A DNA stretch of 64,000 nt, taken from Adenanthera pavonina. Its lineage: Eukaryota; Streptophyta; Magnoliopsida; Fabales; Fabaceae. Both the position numbers and the translations under genes were made by a program. Position 1 is the stretch's first letter; the number at the start of each line of letters is the position of its first letter. Below, one piece after another: positions 21,576 through 33,378 of the stretch. The notes beneath the pieces are model-generated. The model did not search any database and had not been told where the DNA came from. It was given only the letters and a program-made list of their open reading frames with translations. Location: assembly GCA_026686845.1 (NCBI GenBank), contig JAIVEN010000008.1, positions 39,002,501 through 39,066,500 on the forward strand, given 5' to 3'.

Positions 21576-24500
21576 CTATCTAGCTAGAGAACTTTCTCCA
21601 CTAATTCTGCCAAAAGACAAACCAATTTGACCATCAATTCCACGAGCCGTCTCCATAGCCAAACATTGTCTCAATTCCATCACTACGTAACTCATTGTTG
21701 GCCTGTTCAGGGAAGAAGGTATTACACAAGCCATTGCAGTATCCAATGCTTTCCTTGCAGAAACAGCATCAAAATTTCCCTGCAATCTTGAATCCACAAT
21801 ATCACCAATCTTGCTTTCAGGAAGCATGAGATTAACCCATTGGATTATATGAGTTTCCTCTTCAGTCTTGGCTATGGCAGGTTGTCCTGTAATTATCTCA
21901 AGCAGAACAATCCCAAAGCTGTAAACATCACTTTTTTCTTTCAACCTATTTGATACGTAGTACCTGCATGACAGAAAGAACCTGCAGCTCAACCTATGGC
22001 ACTTGTAAGAAAAATAGGGCTAGCTTGTACAAGTTTGATATGTTTATGCACACTAACATGTGCACTCATTAATTTTTTGAGCTAAAGATAATTCAGATTT
22101 CAGCTTAAAGAGTCTAGAGCTCACAAAAACTTACGCAGGGTCAAGGTATCCTGGGGTGCCAGCAATCACAGTGGACATATGTGTATCACCTTCACTGGGA
22201 AAGACTTTTGACAATCCGAAATCAGCTATTTTGGCCCGAAAATTTTCATTTAGTAGGATGTTTTTGGATTTAACATCTCTGTGAACAATTGGTGGCTTAC
22301 AACCCGTATGCAGATACTCCAAGCCTACAGTTAAAAGTGAAGCAATTTTTGCTGCATAAATGGAGTCATCAATGGAGGAAACAAAGGGGAAAAATGAGTT
22401 CTTTCTTTCCTAACCTTCTGCAGCATCCACTGCAATTTGTAGCCGTTGTTTCCAATCCAAGATGTTTTGATTTTTCTCTGCATTAACACAAGGCCCACCA
22501 AAATTTACTTTCGGTTACGTACAACTAGAATTGATTTTTGAGTCAGCTTTCAAGCTTCATCTTAAGGTATATATTTAGTTTTATATGGGATGTTTGAATG
22601 CATATTATTATCTTCCGTGTGAATAGTAAAATTTAGATGGACTTGAGGGATCAAAAGGTAAATACCTGATAAATGCTTAGCTAAGTCTCCATTAGCCATA
22701 TACTCATAGATGAGAGCTATGTTGGAGCCATCATCGCAATATCCTATGAGAGCAGTCAAGCGTTTATGGTGAACTCTAGCAAGAAGTTTTGCCTGTGAAT
22801 CAGGAAGCCATAACTTCCTCAGTTTTTATGAATCTAAAGGTATTGTAAAAGCCATATAAACGCAGAATAAGTTGATAAGGTGTTTGATATAGCAATTGTA
22901 TCTGCAATTCTGTATGATGAAGATTTGAAGGAAATAATCACATTACCTCTGCCTGAAATTGCTGATATCCTTGAGCTGAAGGAGAGAGCATTTTGACAGC
23001 AATCTGAGTGTTACTTAAGAAGCCAAGATAGACTATTCCAAATGCTCCTTTACCCACAACCTTTTCGAAGTTGTTGGTAATTTTAGAAACTTCAGAATAT
23101 GTGAACTGTTGTTTCTTTAACTCTAGCTCCTTACTTATTCTGGAATAAACATTCAACTTTTCTGGATGCATAGAAACTATGAGAGAAGAATGAGTATGCT
23201 GTCAAAAAGTTTACCCCCCCTCTTTCCTACCTTAGTTTTTCCCCTCAATAAACACAATCAGACTTAGTTTGGTAAACAGTTGTATTTTCAATAATAACTT
23301 TCTTGTTTCTTGGATTCTTTCCGTTTCTTAACTGTTCCTTTCCATCTCAACTCCTAAACATACCATTAGAGTTTCTAAAGACACAAATCTATAGGACTAT
23401 ATAATGTACTAGAAGGTAAGAAAAAAAGGATTAAAGAGATTTGAAAATTTTATCTTTGAAAAATTTATACATGATTCACATGACACTCACCTTTGGTTAG
23501 TGAACAAGGAATTTTGCTATCCACACTCATTACAGTAAATTTGTTCCAATAGAAGACATTAGACACGTACCTGTTTGTCTCCTTTTGAAGCTGCAGAAAA
23601 CGACTGTGGCTGCCAGCAGCATGAAAGCTCCTGCTAGTGATGACACTAATGGAATGATGATCTTTGCCTTACTTCGCTTGCATGAGTCTGGTGAGCAAAG
23701 ATTTGGATTTCCACCAAAACTTTCATTTACAATGAAAAGTGAACTAGTTATATCACTCTGTTTACTAAATAACCAACAAGAAATAGAGTGTCATCTTAAT
23801 AAGCACACAGAACCTGCTCAAACATATTCATGTGCAAATAATTTCATGGCCATCAAGACTTAACAATGTGCTGCTAGACTTTCAGATTTTTTCAAATAAG
23901 CCCCTTGATATTAGTTATTTCACTAACAAAAGCATGACACATTTATTGGATTACCTGCACCTTACTTAAAGTTTATGTAATTATCTACGTAAAACCCAAA
24001 GTCAAAAGTGGTTATTTGCAAAAAAAAAAAAGTGAAATAATAACATACTAATTAACAGGATAAGGGAGTTCATAGTCAAGTTTTAAAAGGGATTTATTAT
24101 TTTAGTTTTAAAGATTAGGAGACTATGAAGGGTGAAAGTTTATGAGATTAGTTTCTTGTTTTAAAAAATGAGATGGATATTTGCAAAATAATCAGAGTTT
24201 ATGGAGTGTATTGTAATTCTCTCTAAAAAGATACATCAAAAGGAGCATACCTGAGTTTAAGTGATCCATTCTTTGACCTCTCAGTAAGTTCTGTTGGAAT
24301 TGTTCCTGATAGCTGATTGCCTTCTAGGTTTCTTCAATGGACAAAAAAGTTAACTTTTTTTAGTTTATACATGTTTTCAAGAGGAATTTATGAACCCAAC
24401 TGAAAATTGAAACAATTTACGTACAGAACCCTCAAGAACTGCAGTTGAGACAGGAAACTAGGCACATCCCCGACTAAACTGTTGTTTGACAAATCCCTAC

Positions 24501-26485
24501 AACGAGAATACATTATCTTTACAGATCCTCAACTATAAGTTACTATTTTCATCTAAGAGATTGAGATACTTACAAATATTCCATCTTCTTCAAATTGGAT
24601 ATGTCTGGAGCTATGTTTCCAGTTAATCCGCTAGAGGATAAGTTCCTAAAAGCAAGATGCTATGAAGTTCATCATTATGGTTGAAGATGATGAAGTCAAA
24701 CCGTAAAATCTTCAATTTTTTTATGGGTATTTTATGCCAAACTTACAAGGATGTGATCCTTCGTGGACCAGATCCATCATAGCTGCAGTTAAGACCGTCC
24801 CACAAGTAAGCCCGGGGAGTACAAGGGTCTCCTTGCCAGTTTCTCTTGATCCCATAAATTGACCTGATGTTCATGATTGCATCAACTTTATAATACAAGT
24901 CAGTCAGTCAAATTAAATTAAGAACTATGTGTAATCATGATAATACTAGCAGAACTTGGAAGCAGGGAACATACCATCTGTTTGCTGTGTTTGTGATTGA
25001 GAGAGATCCTTAACCATAAATATCTCAATGGCATTGAAAAGAGGAGGAAGAGTTGATCTATCAGTTTTATTGATCCAAACATCAACCCAAGGTTCAGTTA
25101 TTGATTGTACAACATACTGGGTCGTGAGGTATGAAGGACTGTGATCAGTAATTAAACGGTCTCCATTGAAGAAAATGTTAAATTCTCTGATTTGATTTGC
25201 TTGGAGTTTCTGGATTTCAGCAAAGTACATGTATACATAATACGTGGAAGTATTGTCCCTGTTGTGCCTGAGCAGTAAGTGAAGTTCCATGTTGTTGCTG
25301 ACATTTGCTGGAGTTGCTGCTGTTCTCATGACGATGGAGGGTGGTAATGCTGCTGCTACTTGGTTTACAGGGAGTGAGGTATTTATCTGTTTCCAGTCTT
25401 TTGAGCTATAAGGTGTCCATATTCGATCATAGATATCATCTGGGTATCTTCAAAAATAAGGTTAAAACATCAGTGAGCATTAAATTGAAACCCTATTTTC
25501 ATCAAAGATTTATTTATGATTTAGTCATCTAGAGATATTTTCTTGCAGTTTAGTCCATTATTAAATAATATATCTTCAGTTTTAAATAAGATATTTTATC
25601 CTATTTCCATCCATAAATATAGAACTTAACCTAGGATACAAGTCCACAGAAGATTAGAAGCCTTAATTAAAAAGTCTGATCTCATGAAATTCTTGGACAA
25701 CTTCAGATGTATGGGTTCTTGGGTTTGATAAAATTAAGGTTCCTACTTGTTGGAACACAAGTTTTTATGTAAAGATATATGGCTCACCTGACTGATTCAC
25801 CTTCCTGCAACCCTAAATCATACCGAGCCAAGGTCTCCAGAGACCCTACAAGAGAGGCATCGCTGTCAAGTACTCTGAGCTCCAAAACTGATATGAAAGG
25901 TGTACCATTGTTGGTATTAAAGAGGCAAACGTGAACATAATCAGATGAAGCAGCATAAATGATTTCTTTGGTTACTATTTCAGATGGATTCTCGAACATC
26001 ACAGTGTCCCACCATTTAGCTCCAAGATAGACATCAAATTTGGGAAGAGAGTTTTCACCATCATAGTTTCCATACATGAACATGGCTCTCACTAAGTACT
26101 TCCTGCTACTTGCTTGAGGAGCATTAAGAGTATAGCAGTTCCTAGTTCCTGCTGGGAAGCTTCGAACATTCCAGAACAGCCTTTTAAGGGTCTGTGTCTT
26201 ATATTTGGATGATATGCTCTGGGTAATTCCAGTGGATATGATGTTGGCATCTGAAGTGTAATGGATGGAAGTAGTTTCATCTGTGTAGCTTGGTTCATCC
26301 ACAAGTCCACAATCAATACTGATGAATCCTGCAAAAAAGGCAAGCATAAGGTGTCAGAACAAAATGGTGTGGTTTCAGTCAGATGGACAAGATCAGACTA
26401 CCTAACCTGATTGATCCTGGGAATGCACAAGAACTGCAAGTATCAAAGAAAGTTGAAACAATGCAAATAGGACATGTCCTACCAT
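21576..26485 (-). CDS. Malectin-like LRR receptor kinase (LRR-I family), intact
   Basis: Thirteen exons with GT-AG borders join in frame to 867 residues: 26485-26407, 26328-25788, 25447-24975, 24885-24747, 24645-24574, 24496-24425, 24331-24251, 23719-23571, 23176-22947, 22792-22666, 22477-22415, 22324-22135, 21963-21576. The product has a signal peptide (from MVGHVLFALFQLSLILAV), a malectin-like ectodomain (about 26-364), an exon with the WQGDPC block, three LRR exons (72, 72 and 81 bases), a membrane segment (about 506-527) and a Ser/Thr kinase. Kinase motifs are GKGAFG (about 577), IAVKML with the catalytic Lys, HRDVKSKN (about 690), ADFG and GYLDPA. The usual motif is GYLDPE, so the APE-equivalent Glu is Ala. 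The family (IOS1, MEE39, FRK1 and others) sits in the plasma membrane and acts mainly in immune and developmental signalling; ligand and role here are unknown. Confidence 0.9.
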
Positions 26486-27130
26486 TTGCAATTTGTGTTT
26501 AGAACTGAAAGGTTTTGCAGTCTGGAAAATTTCCTTTTGGAAAGAATATATAGTTACAAGGAATGATCAAACATTCAGCGATTCTATCGTTGCCTCATCT
26601 TTTTGGATCATGAATGATGCTATTCATTATCTCCATATATTCTCTAGGGAAAAAAAAAATCAAACAATAGAAGATAAGACTGGCGAAGGAACAATGCCTT
26701 CTTTTGACCAACTTCATCATCTAAAGTTGAATTGTTCAACTGAAAATATGGACATCTCTTTTTTTTTTGTTTGTCACTGGCAGGAGAGTAACGTTGTATC
26801 TGTAAATTGAATCGTGGGTTTTCAATAGAATATTTAATTAAAAAATAAGATGTAATTTCACCAGAAGCTGAAATTCCAAGGTTAAATAGAACGCCCAAAT
26901 TGAAGAAAAATAATACCCGTTTGACCAGGAAATAGTTAACACGTGTGTTAAACTAGTTTTTTTATGTCCCGAACTTTGAAATGGCAGCAACTTTTTTTTT
27001 TTTTTTTTATTGTGGAGAAGACTTTTTCCAGGTTCACATCAGATTAGTTATCATGAATACGACATACTAAAACCCAAACGTGAGAAGCTGTTTTCACACC
27101 AAGAACACCCTGTTATACAAGTCTTCTATG
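26486..27130. other. Upstream flank of the intact receptor gene
   Basis: Presumed promoter of the minus-strand receptor gene. It is AT-rich with a long T run near 26990-27010. I see no unambiguous TATA box and no gene. Confidence 0.4.
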
Positions 27131-27138
27131 ATATTGAT

Positions 27139-27564
27139 CAGGGGTGGACCCAGCCTAACAATTACGGGGACCAAATTTTTGACAAATAATATATATTTTG
27201 TATTATTAATTTAAATTTTTAATATTTATCATAATTAATTTTTCAAAATATTCTTAGAAATAATAAATTATGTATATATATATAAAGTGAAATGATAAAT
27301 TTGTAAATTAATTTTTCAAAATATATATAAAGTGAAGTCATATATGTAATATATTAATTTTAAGAAAAATTATAAAAAAATATATTAAAAGTTTATATTT
27401 TCAATACATTTATATATAAATTTTATATTTTATTTTTTTTAAGTATATCAATAATAGATATTGTACATATATATGTTTTATTTATTTATTTATTGTGTGT
27501 AATGTATGAGTGTATATGGGGAGGGACTAAATATATTACATTATTATGTTTTACTGTATATTAA

Positions 27565-27615
<51 letters not shown>

Positions 27616-27667
27616 GGGCCGCCGCCGCCCGCGGGGGGAGGGGGGAGGCCCTCCCAAGCTCGACCTG
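27139..27667. mobile_element. hAT-type MITE with CAGGGGTGGACCCA tip
   Basis: The left end CAGGGGTGGACCCAGCCT matches the CAGGGGCGGA-type tips common in plant non-autonomous hAT-like elements. The right end, read inward on the minus strand, starts CAGGTCGAGCTTGGGAGG. Flanking 8-mers atattgat (27131-27138) and tgtttgat (27668-27675) agree at five positions, so the duplication is eroded. The interior is AT-rich, with a (TG)n(TA)n microsatellite (27564-27612) followed by an abrupt GC-rich stretch. Confidence 0.55.
27564..27612. repeat. (TG)n(TA)n compound microsatellite
   Basis: About eight TG units run directly into about 16 TA units, immediately before a GC-rich tract. It is inside the hAT-type MITE. 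Confidence 0.9.
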
Positions 27668-27675
27668 TGTTTGAT

Positions 27676-28840
27676 GTTTGTCAGATTGTGGACACTTGGA
27701 CTCTAATCTCGCCCAAATATTAATTCCGAGGCAATGGACATTCTTAGTGATGCTATAATCCTTAATCAGTTAACCTTGTTTTCCTGACAAGGCAGACACA
27801 AGACCCGTCTGCAGTTTTGAATATATACATTTTAGAGATTGTAATAAAAATGACTATTTATGAACGTTCACGCAATGGTTTTAAGCTTTTAAATCGGAAC
27901 ACTTTTTTTTTTCCCCGGTTACAAGTCGTGAGTCCATTCAGGGAAAACTGATTTTTGGTACAAAAAAAAATCAACATATTTGATGTTTGATACCAAATTT
28001 GAAAAAAAGTCAATTATCATTTGAAAATTTTCTAGTCTTATTGGAAATATACAATTCTTACTTGGTACCAAAAAATTTGATTCTTAATTAGAAAATTTCA
28101 ATTTTCACATGTAAAAATTCAATTCTAAACTTAAAACACAGTGTATTTTAGTCTTATTTCCCAAACATTTTAATTTTTTAGTTTTTTTTTCCCCATTTTT
28201 CCCTTTTCCTTTTAGGGGAAATTGGCTTATAGTGACCCCATACAATGTCAAATTGGTAACACCCCAAAGCCTGACCAGGTATCTCTACTACTTCTTCTGA
28301 CCCATATTATAAGATATTTTATATGATAATTTTTTTGTTCAAAATATAGGTTATTAGATATTTTTCATACTTCCTCTCTTCCATTTATATCTTTACAATG
28401 ATAATAGAATGAGATATTTAATAAGAGTAAAATAGGAAATGTGGGTATTTTTTATATTGATTTCAGGTGAAAAAATAATTTTCTTAATATGCGTATAATT
28501 AATACAAAATGCCTTATAAATTGGATTAAAGGTGGTATTTTACAGTAGCACCACCTGGTGTTGCTATAAAGCAGCAAATATCGATCGTCCTGATATTATA
28601 AAATTAGAATTTTTATTTTAAAAGAAAAATTATTAAAAATAAAAATAAACTTCTAAGTTCTAACTATAACCTTTTTTAAAAAATTTATATATATTAACAT
28701 ATTAAAAAATTTTAAAAATAAAATAAAATCTGGAGCATTCAGACCAATTCCAGACCATTCAGACAAGAGAGGACCCTTCCTCCCCAAAACCTTGAAACTT
28801 CTTTTTCTTCTAAAATCAATTCCGCTGGTTGTTCAAATTG
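27676..28840. other. AT-rich spacer, no supported gene
   Basis: No coding region. The stretch at about 28228-28580 has weakly similar inverted ends (a CTTATAG / CTTTATAG step followed by ACACC-like sequence) and may be an eroded MITE, but I could not define its borders. Confidence 0.4.
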
Positions 28841-31660
28841 GCATTTTATTAAACCTGCAGTATTCAAATGTTTGTAAGTTGGAACATCAACATGGTACCA
28901 TGTTAGCCATGAACAAGTATATTTGTGACTCGAAGGCCACGATTTGAAAAGAACTCTAATCCTATAAATGGAAGGGTGAAATATGTTGCATACTATAATT
29001 AATCTTTTCATTGAAATGGATAGCTTTTTCAGTAAGGGCAACAAGAACTAGAGACTCAACTATTGTGCAAATATATATATTTTTTGGTGCAGCAAGGTCC
29101 CAGCCGAAAGCAAAAACTAATCCTTTCTGATCATAGAAATTATCCAAGTGGGTTTTATCTCTTCTAATAAAGTTTTTTTCATACATATGATTGATTTTGA
29201 TTGTGCAAACATTAGGGTAGAATACTTACCAACATTTTAAGAACGATTGGACTACAAATTATTCCAAGAGGTTGAACAAGCTTTTAAGTAAAGGTCAGTG
29301 GAATTTGTCAAGATCTATCCCACTTTAAATGAATCAGCATAGGTGATTATATCAACCTAATTCAGTCGTTGTATTTACACTAGTTAGCAACTTTTCCAAA
29401 CTAACACACACACACACCATCAATCGAATTCAAGACACTGGTTATCCCGTCGGATGAATTCCATTGACTACTAGATTCAGCAAAACTGTTACATGCACAC
29501 CTATTAGTACTACTATAGGATTGCTGAATCATCTCCATGGCCAAACATTGTTTCAATTCCATCACCACCTGACTCATGCTTGGCCTATTGATGGAACTAG
29601 GAGCTACACAGGCCATTGCAACATCTAAGGCTTTTCTTACAGAATCAGTGTCGAATTCTGATTGTGATCTTAAATCCACAATATCAGTGATCTTCCTTTC
29701 AGGTAGCAAAGAACCAACCCACTGAGTTATGTGGGCTTTCTCTTCAGTTTTGGTGATTGCAAGTCGGCCTGTAATGAGCTCAAGTAGAACAACTCCAAAG
29801 CTAAAAACGTCACTTCTTTTATTCAACTTGTCTGACACATAATACCTGCAGGGCAAAAGATGTTTCAAATAAACCTATAACAATCAAAGAGTGACAAAGA
29901 AATATTGATTAAAATTTTGCATATGGTTTGATAAAAAATAATAACAATCATTACTTACTCAGGGTCCAAGTATCCTGGGGTGCCAGCAATAACTGTGAAC
30001 ACATGGGTGTCATCTTCATGAGGAAAGATCTTTGACAACCCAAAATCGGCTATTTTACCCCTCAATTGTTCATTCAATAGGATGTTTCTAGGCTTGATAT
30101 CTCTGTGAACAATTGGTGGCTTACAACCATTATGCAAATACTCCAAGCCTGCATTTTAGCAGTCCAAATTATTTTTGATTGATAAACAGAAAATCATATA
30201 GATATATATATATATATAGGAGAGAGAAAAACTAGAGTTTCTTCCTAACCTTCTGCAGCATCAACAGCAATTCGGATACGTTGTTTCCAGCTTAAGAATT
30301 TTTCACTATCTGCATTCGCCAGACAAATTTCAGCTATGTAAGAGAAATATAATATGTTGATTTTGGACAGGTCAGAAATGAAATTAATTAAATAATACCT
30401 GATAGAAACTTAGCTAAGTCTCCATTTGGCATATACTCATAAATGAATGCTATGCTGGTGTCTTCATGACAATATCCAAGCAGAGGAGTCAAGCATTTAT
30501 GATGAACTCTAGTAAGAAGGTTAGCCTGTGAATTATGTCAATCTTTCCTCAGCTTAGGTCACTTGACAAACTTGAAGATATGAATGTTTGCAAGTGTATT
30601 GACGATATAAGAAAAGTAAAATACCATACCTCAGCCTGGAATTGCAGGAATCCTTGAGTTGAAGGTGACAGCATCTTAACAGCAACTTGAGTGTTACCTA
30701 GACGACCAAGGTACACTGTTCCAAGTCCTCCTTTTCCCACAACCCTTTCAAAGTTGTTGGTAATACTAAGGATTTCAGCATATGTAAGTTGCTGTTTCTT
30801 TGATCCTATCCTCTTGTTGATGTCGGATACCAACGTGAGCCTCTTGCTGACGTTGGAATAAAAGCCATGCCTGTTGGGACTGGTGCCAACCGTGACAATT
30901 ATTTGGAAGGCCTCAGAACTACAGTTTGTAAGCTACTAAGCTAGGAGTATACAGAATATCTTTACTGTGAGCTTGGTTATCTTGTTGCATAAGATCAAAA
31001 GATGGCAAGATGTGATTTATTGTATGATTTCTGAAGTTCATTGAATGAGCGAATTCTCAGGGCAATAATGGAAACCATCACAAATGAGAACTCATCAAAT
31101 CATGCTCACAGCTTCTTTTGTGGCCTATGACACTTTGTCATCTTTTTTTACAGTCAATTCAAACAATCTGTTAAAGAATAAAACTGAATGCATTGCCAAA
31201 TCAATAAATTCTCATTTTTTAACTTTTCCAATGTAACAGGTTAACTAAAAAAACCAATAAATGACATTTTTACAACGATAATATTACATACTTTTACACC
31301 GATTAAATCTATGTCTCAGTCAAGAGGTAAACTTTCAAGCATCAACGTATGAAGTCATGGTAGAGCCACTTTCGCTTATATAGATTGTCCTATTTTGTAT
31401 ATAGAAAAGTACTCAAATATCATTATCGTTTCCTTTCCGAAAGTGTCATGATAAACTTTATAAACAAAAGATATTGCAGTTGTTGCCAAAAATTAGGTGG
31501 TCAAACACAATACACATTATTTTATTCAATCACTTTCTGGCCGATACACCTTGTCCTCCCTCTAAAATGGAATTCCACTTCCTTTCTTCTTTTCCTTTTC
31601 TTTCTTTTCAATATCGGTGAGAAACAGCTGTTCTAGGACCTGGTTCTTCTAAGGGAAGCC
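28840..31660. repeat. Segmental duplication, copy 1
   Basis: This stretch aligns, apart from later insertions, with 40036-40085, 44760-46761, 53825-54464 and 55492-55520. It covers 3' flank, kinase exons and part of the intron upstream of the kinase of a minus-strand receptor gene. Clear landmarks are the AATTGGCATTTTAT block at the left, the CTATAATTAATCTTTTCATT block, and the ATCACAAATGAGAACTCATC block at the right. Because this copy lacks the insertions found in the other, it acts as a natural empty-site reference. Confidence 0.85.
29401..30940 (-). pseudogene. Kinase half of a receptor kinase, ectodomain missing
   Basis: Five exons (about 30940-30639, 30525-30399, 30312-30250, 30148-29957 and 29845-29401) correspond to exons 9-13 of the intact receptor at 21.6-26.5 kb. 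I found no stop or frameshift within them. Motifs are GKGGLG (Phe of the usual GKGGFG changed to Leu), VAVKML, HRDIKPRN, ADFG and GYLDPE. The first exon opens after an acceptor with no in-frame ATG upstream of VAVKM, so the piece cannot be translated as a normal protein without an upstream exon. No malectin, LRR or membrane exon follows upstream: homology with the second copy stops at about 31.66 kb, inside the preceding intron. It could be a remnant, or be expressed as part of a chimeric transcript. Confidence 0.75.
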
Positions 31661-33000
31661 TATTTTATATTAATATCTAATATAAAATTTACAACAACCT
31701 ATCTCCCTTTTGAATTTTCAACTCCTCACCAAAATTAAATATGTTAGTTATTTTCTTCAAATTTTAAAAAAATTAAATATTTTTTTATCCTGATTTATTA
31801 TCATAATTCAATCCACATTAAATAAAATTTTTAATTATTGTTAAGGTGGAAAGTGTGAGGTCAATTGAAAGAAAACTAGAAAATATTATCAATTAAAAGT
31901 GTTTCTTTCATTTAAAAAATCTAATAATAATTTATAAAAAAAAATAAATGATGAAAGACAAAATAGAAAAATTTTATTAAATATTACAGCAACGTTCCTT
32001 ATAAAAAAAACAATATGAATATAATAATCACTAATCATAATTTTTAGGGCTGATCTTATACATAAAATGTATAAAGTAAAATTCCAATGGCTACCGCTAT
32101 ATAACTTGAAAAGTAAAGTCCTCATTTATATATATATATATTTGTATATTTCAATATTTGATTTTTTTTTAACATCTTGTGTGTAATCAAGTTAAATTTT
32201 TTTTAAGTGTACTACTATATCCGATAATCACTTTGAACTTTGAGTTATTTGAGCCAAATCCGATAAAATCATAAGGACAATAAAATTCTCTCAATGAGTA
32301 TTTAATGCAATTACATGTCTAAGACTCAAATTTAAAACCTCCAATTAAATTTGCACAACTATAGTTGATTTGTGCGTTCATTGGTTTAGATATTCATTAT
32401 TTGCGGCATATTGATCAGTTTGGAAAGCCAGCTTATTAATTAGTCAACCAATCTACCTATAACATAAACTAAACAATGACCTTGTACTTTGCATAAGGTT
32501 GAAATAAGTCACATTATTCATAATTTATAAATATAAATAATGCAACTTTTATATTAATTTATTATATATATCTACAGTAAATGTATATGTTTATATATAT
32601 ATATTGATAAATATATATTAATTTATATTTTAATTATATATATATGTTAATATAGAAGGCTTAATCTATACATTACACGGTTTGATTTACATTTTAAGCA
32701 ACAAGATCAAAATGATTAAAAAAAAAGAAGGGAGTCATGATAACCATTTTTATTGATTCAACAAATTACAGCGGAATTACCATAGTATAATGATTGATTT
32801 CTACTCAAAATTATGTATGAATAAGTAATAAGGTGAGAAATACAAAAATTAAAATACCATCAAAATGATGGATATTGGTACATATGGATGCGCTAATAAA
32901 AGTTGCATGAGAGGTCTGAAAAGGGGAAAAAAGAAAAAGAAAGATGGAAAGTTTCATTTTCATTAGTTTATTATAAGGGCTAAGTTTATCGTCTTTTATG
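31661..33000. other. AT-rich spacer replacing a lost ectodomain
   Basis: No gene seen. By comparison with the second copy, this is where the membrane, LRR and malectin exons of the minus-strand gene should be. Instead the sequence is AT-rich and shows no receptor homology. Confidence 0.5.
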
Positions 33001-33378
33001 CTTGCTTTCCAGTCCTTTTATGACCGATGCCATAATATTTTAGACTTATAATAGTGGATCATATGTTCCATACCATTCCTTGTTTAATGGAGCCTATATC
33101 CATATCTTAATGCATGGTTTGCGTTCCCCTGTGGGAGGTGAGTTCAATTGTATATTATAAGAATCCGAAGGCCAGCTCTGAATCGCATGAAATGATTTCC
33201 TCTTCCTTTCCCTCCCTTTCTTTTCAGCCTCTCTTTTTGAACTCAGCGTGCGTAAGGTAAACTAAACAAGAATTTAGCGGAAAGTACCAAATGAGCTGTT
33301 GGACGGTGAGAAAGTTCACTATCCAAAATTCTTCAAAGGTTCACGCATTCACCGATTTGAACATATCCTGCATCAAAA
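33000..33378 (+). promoter_or_regulatory. Promoter region of the plus-strand receptor gene
   Basis: Bases about 33050-33200 align with 58275-58455, upstream of the truncated copy. Both share a CATACYATTCCTTGTTTA step, a CATATCT(T/G)AATGCAT step and a TCAATTGTATATTATAA step, the last being a plausible TATA region near 33150. Conservation of this stretch and its position support a promoter. Confidence 0.5.

Noticed and set aside
28228..28580. Possible eroded MITE
   Set aside because: Inverted similarity at the ends is short and imprecise, with no duplication.
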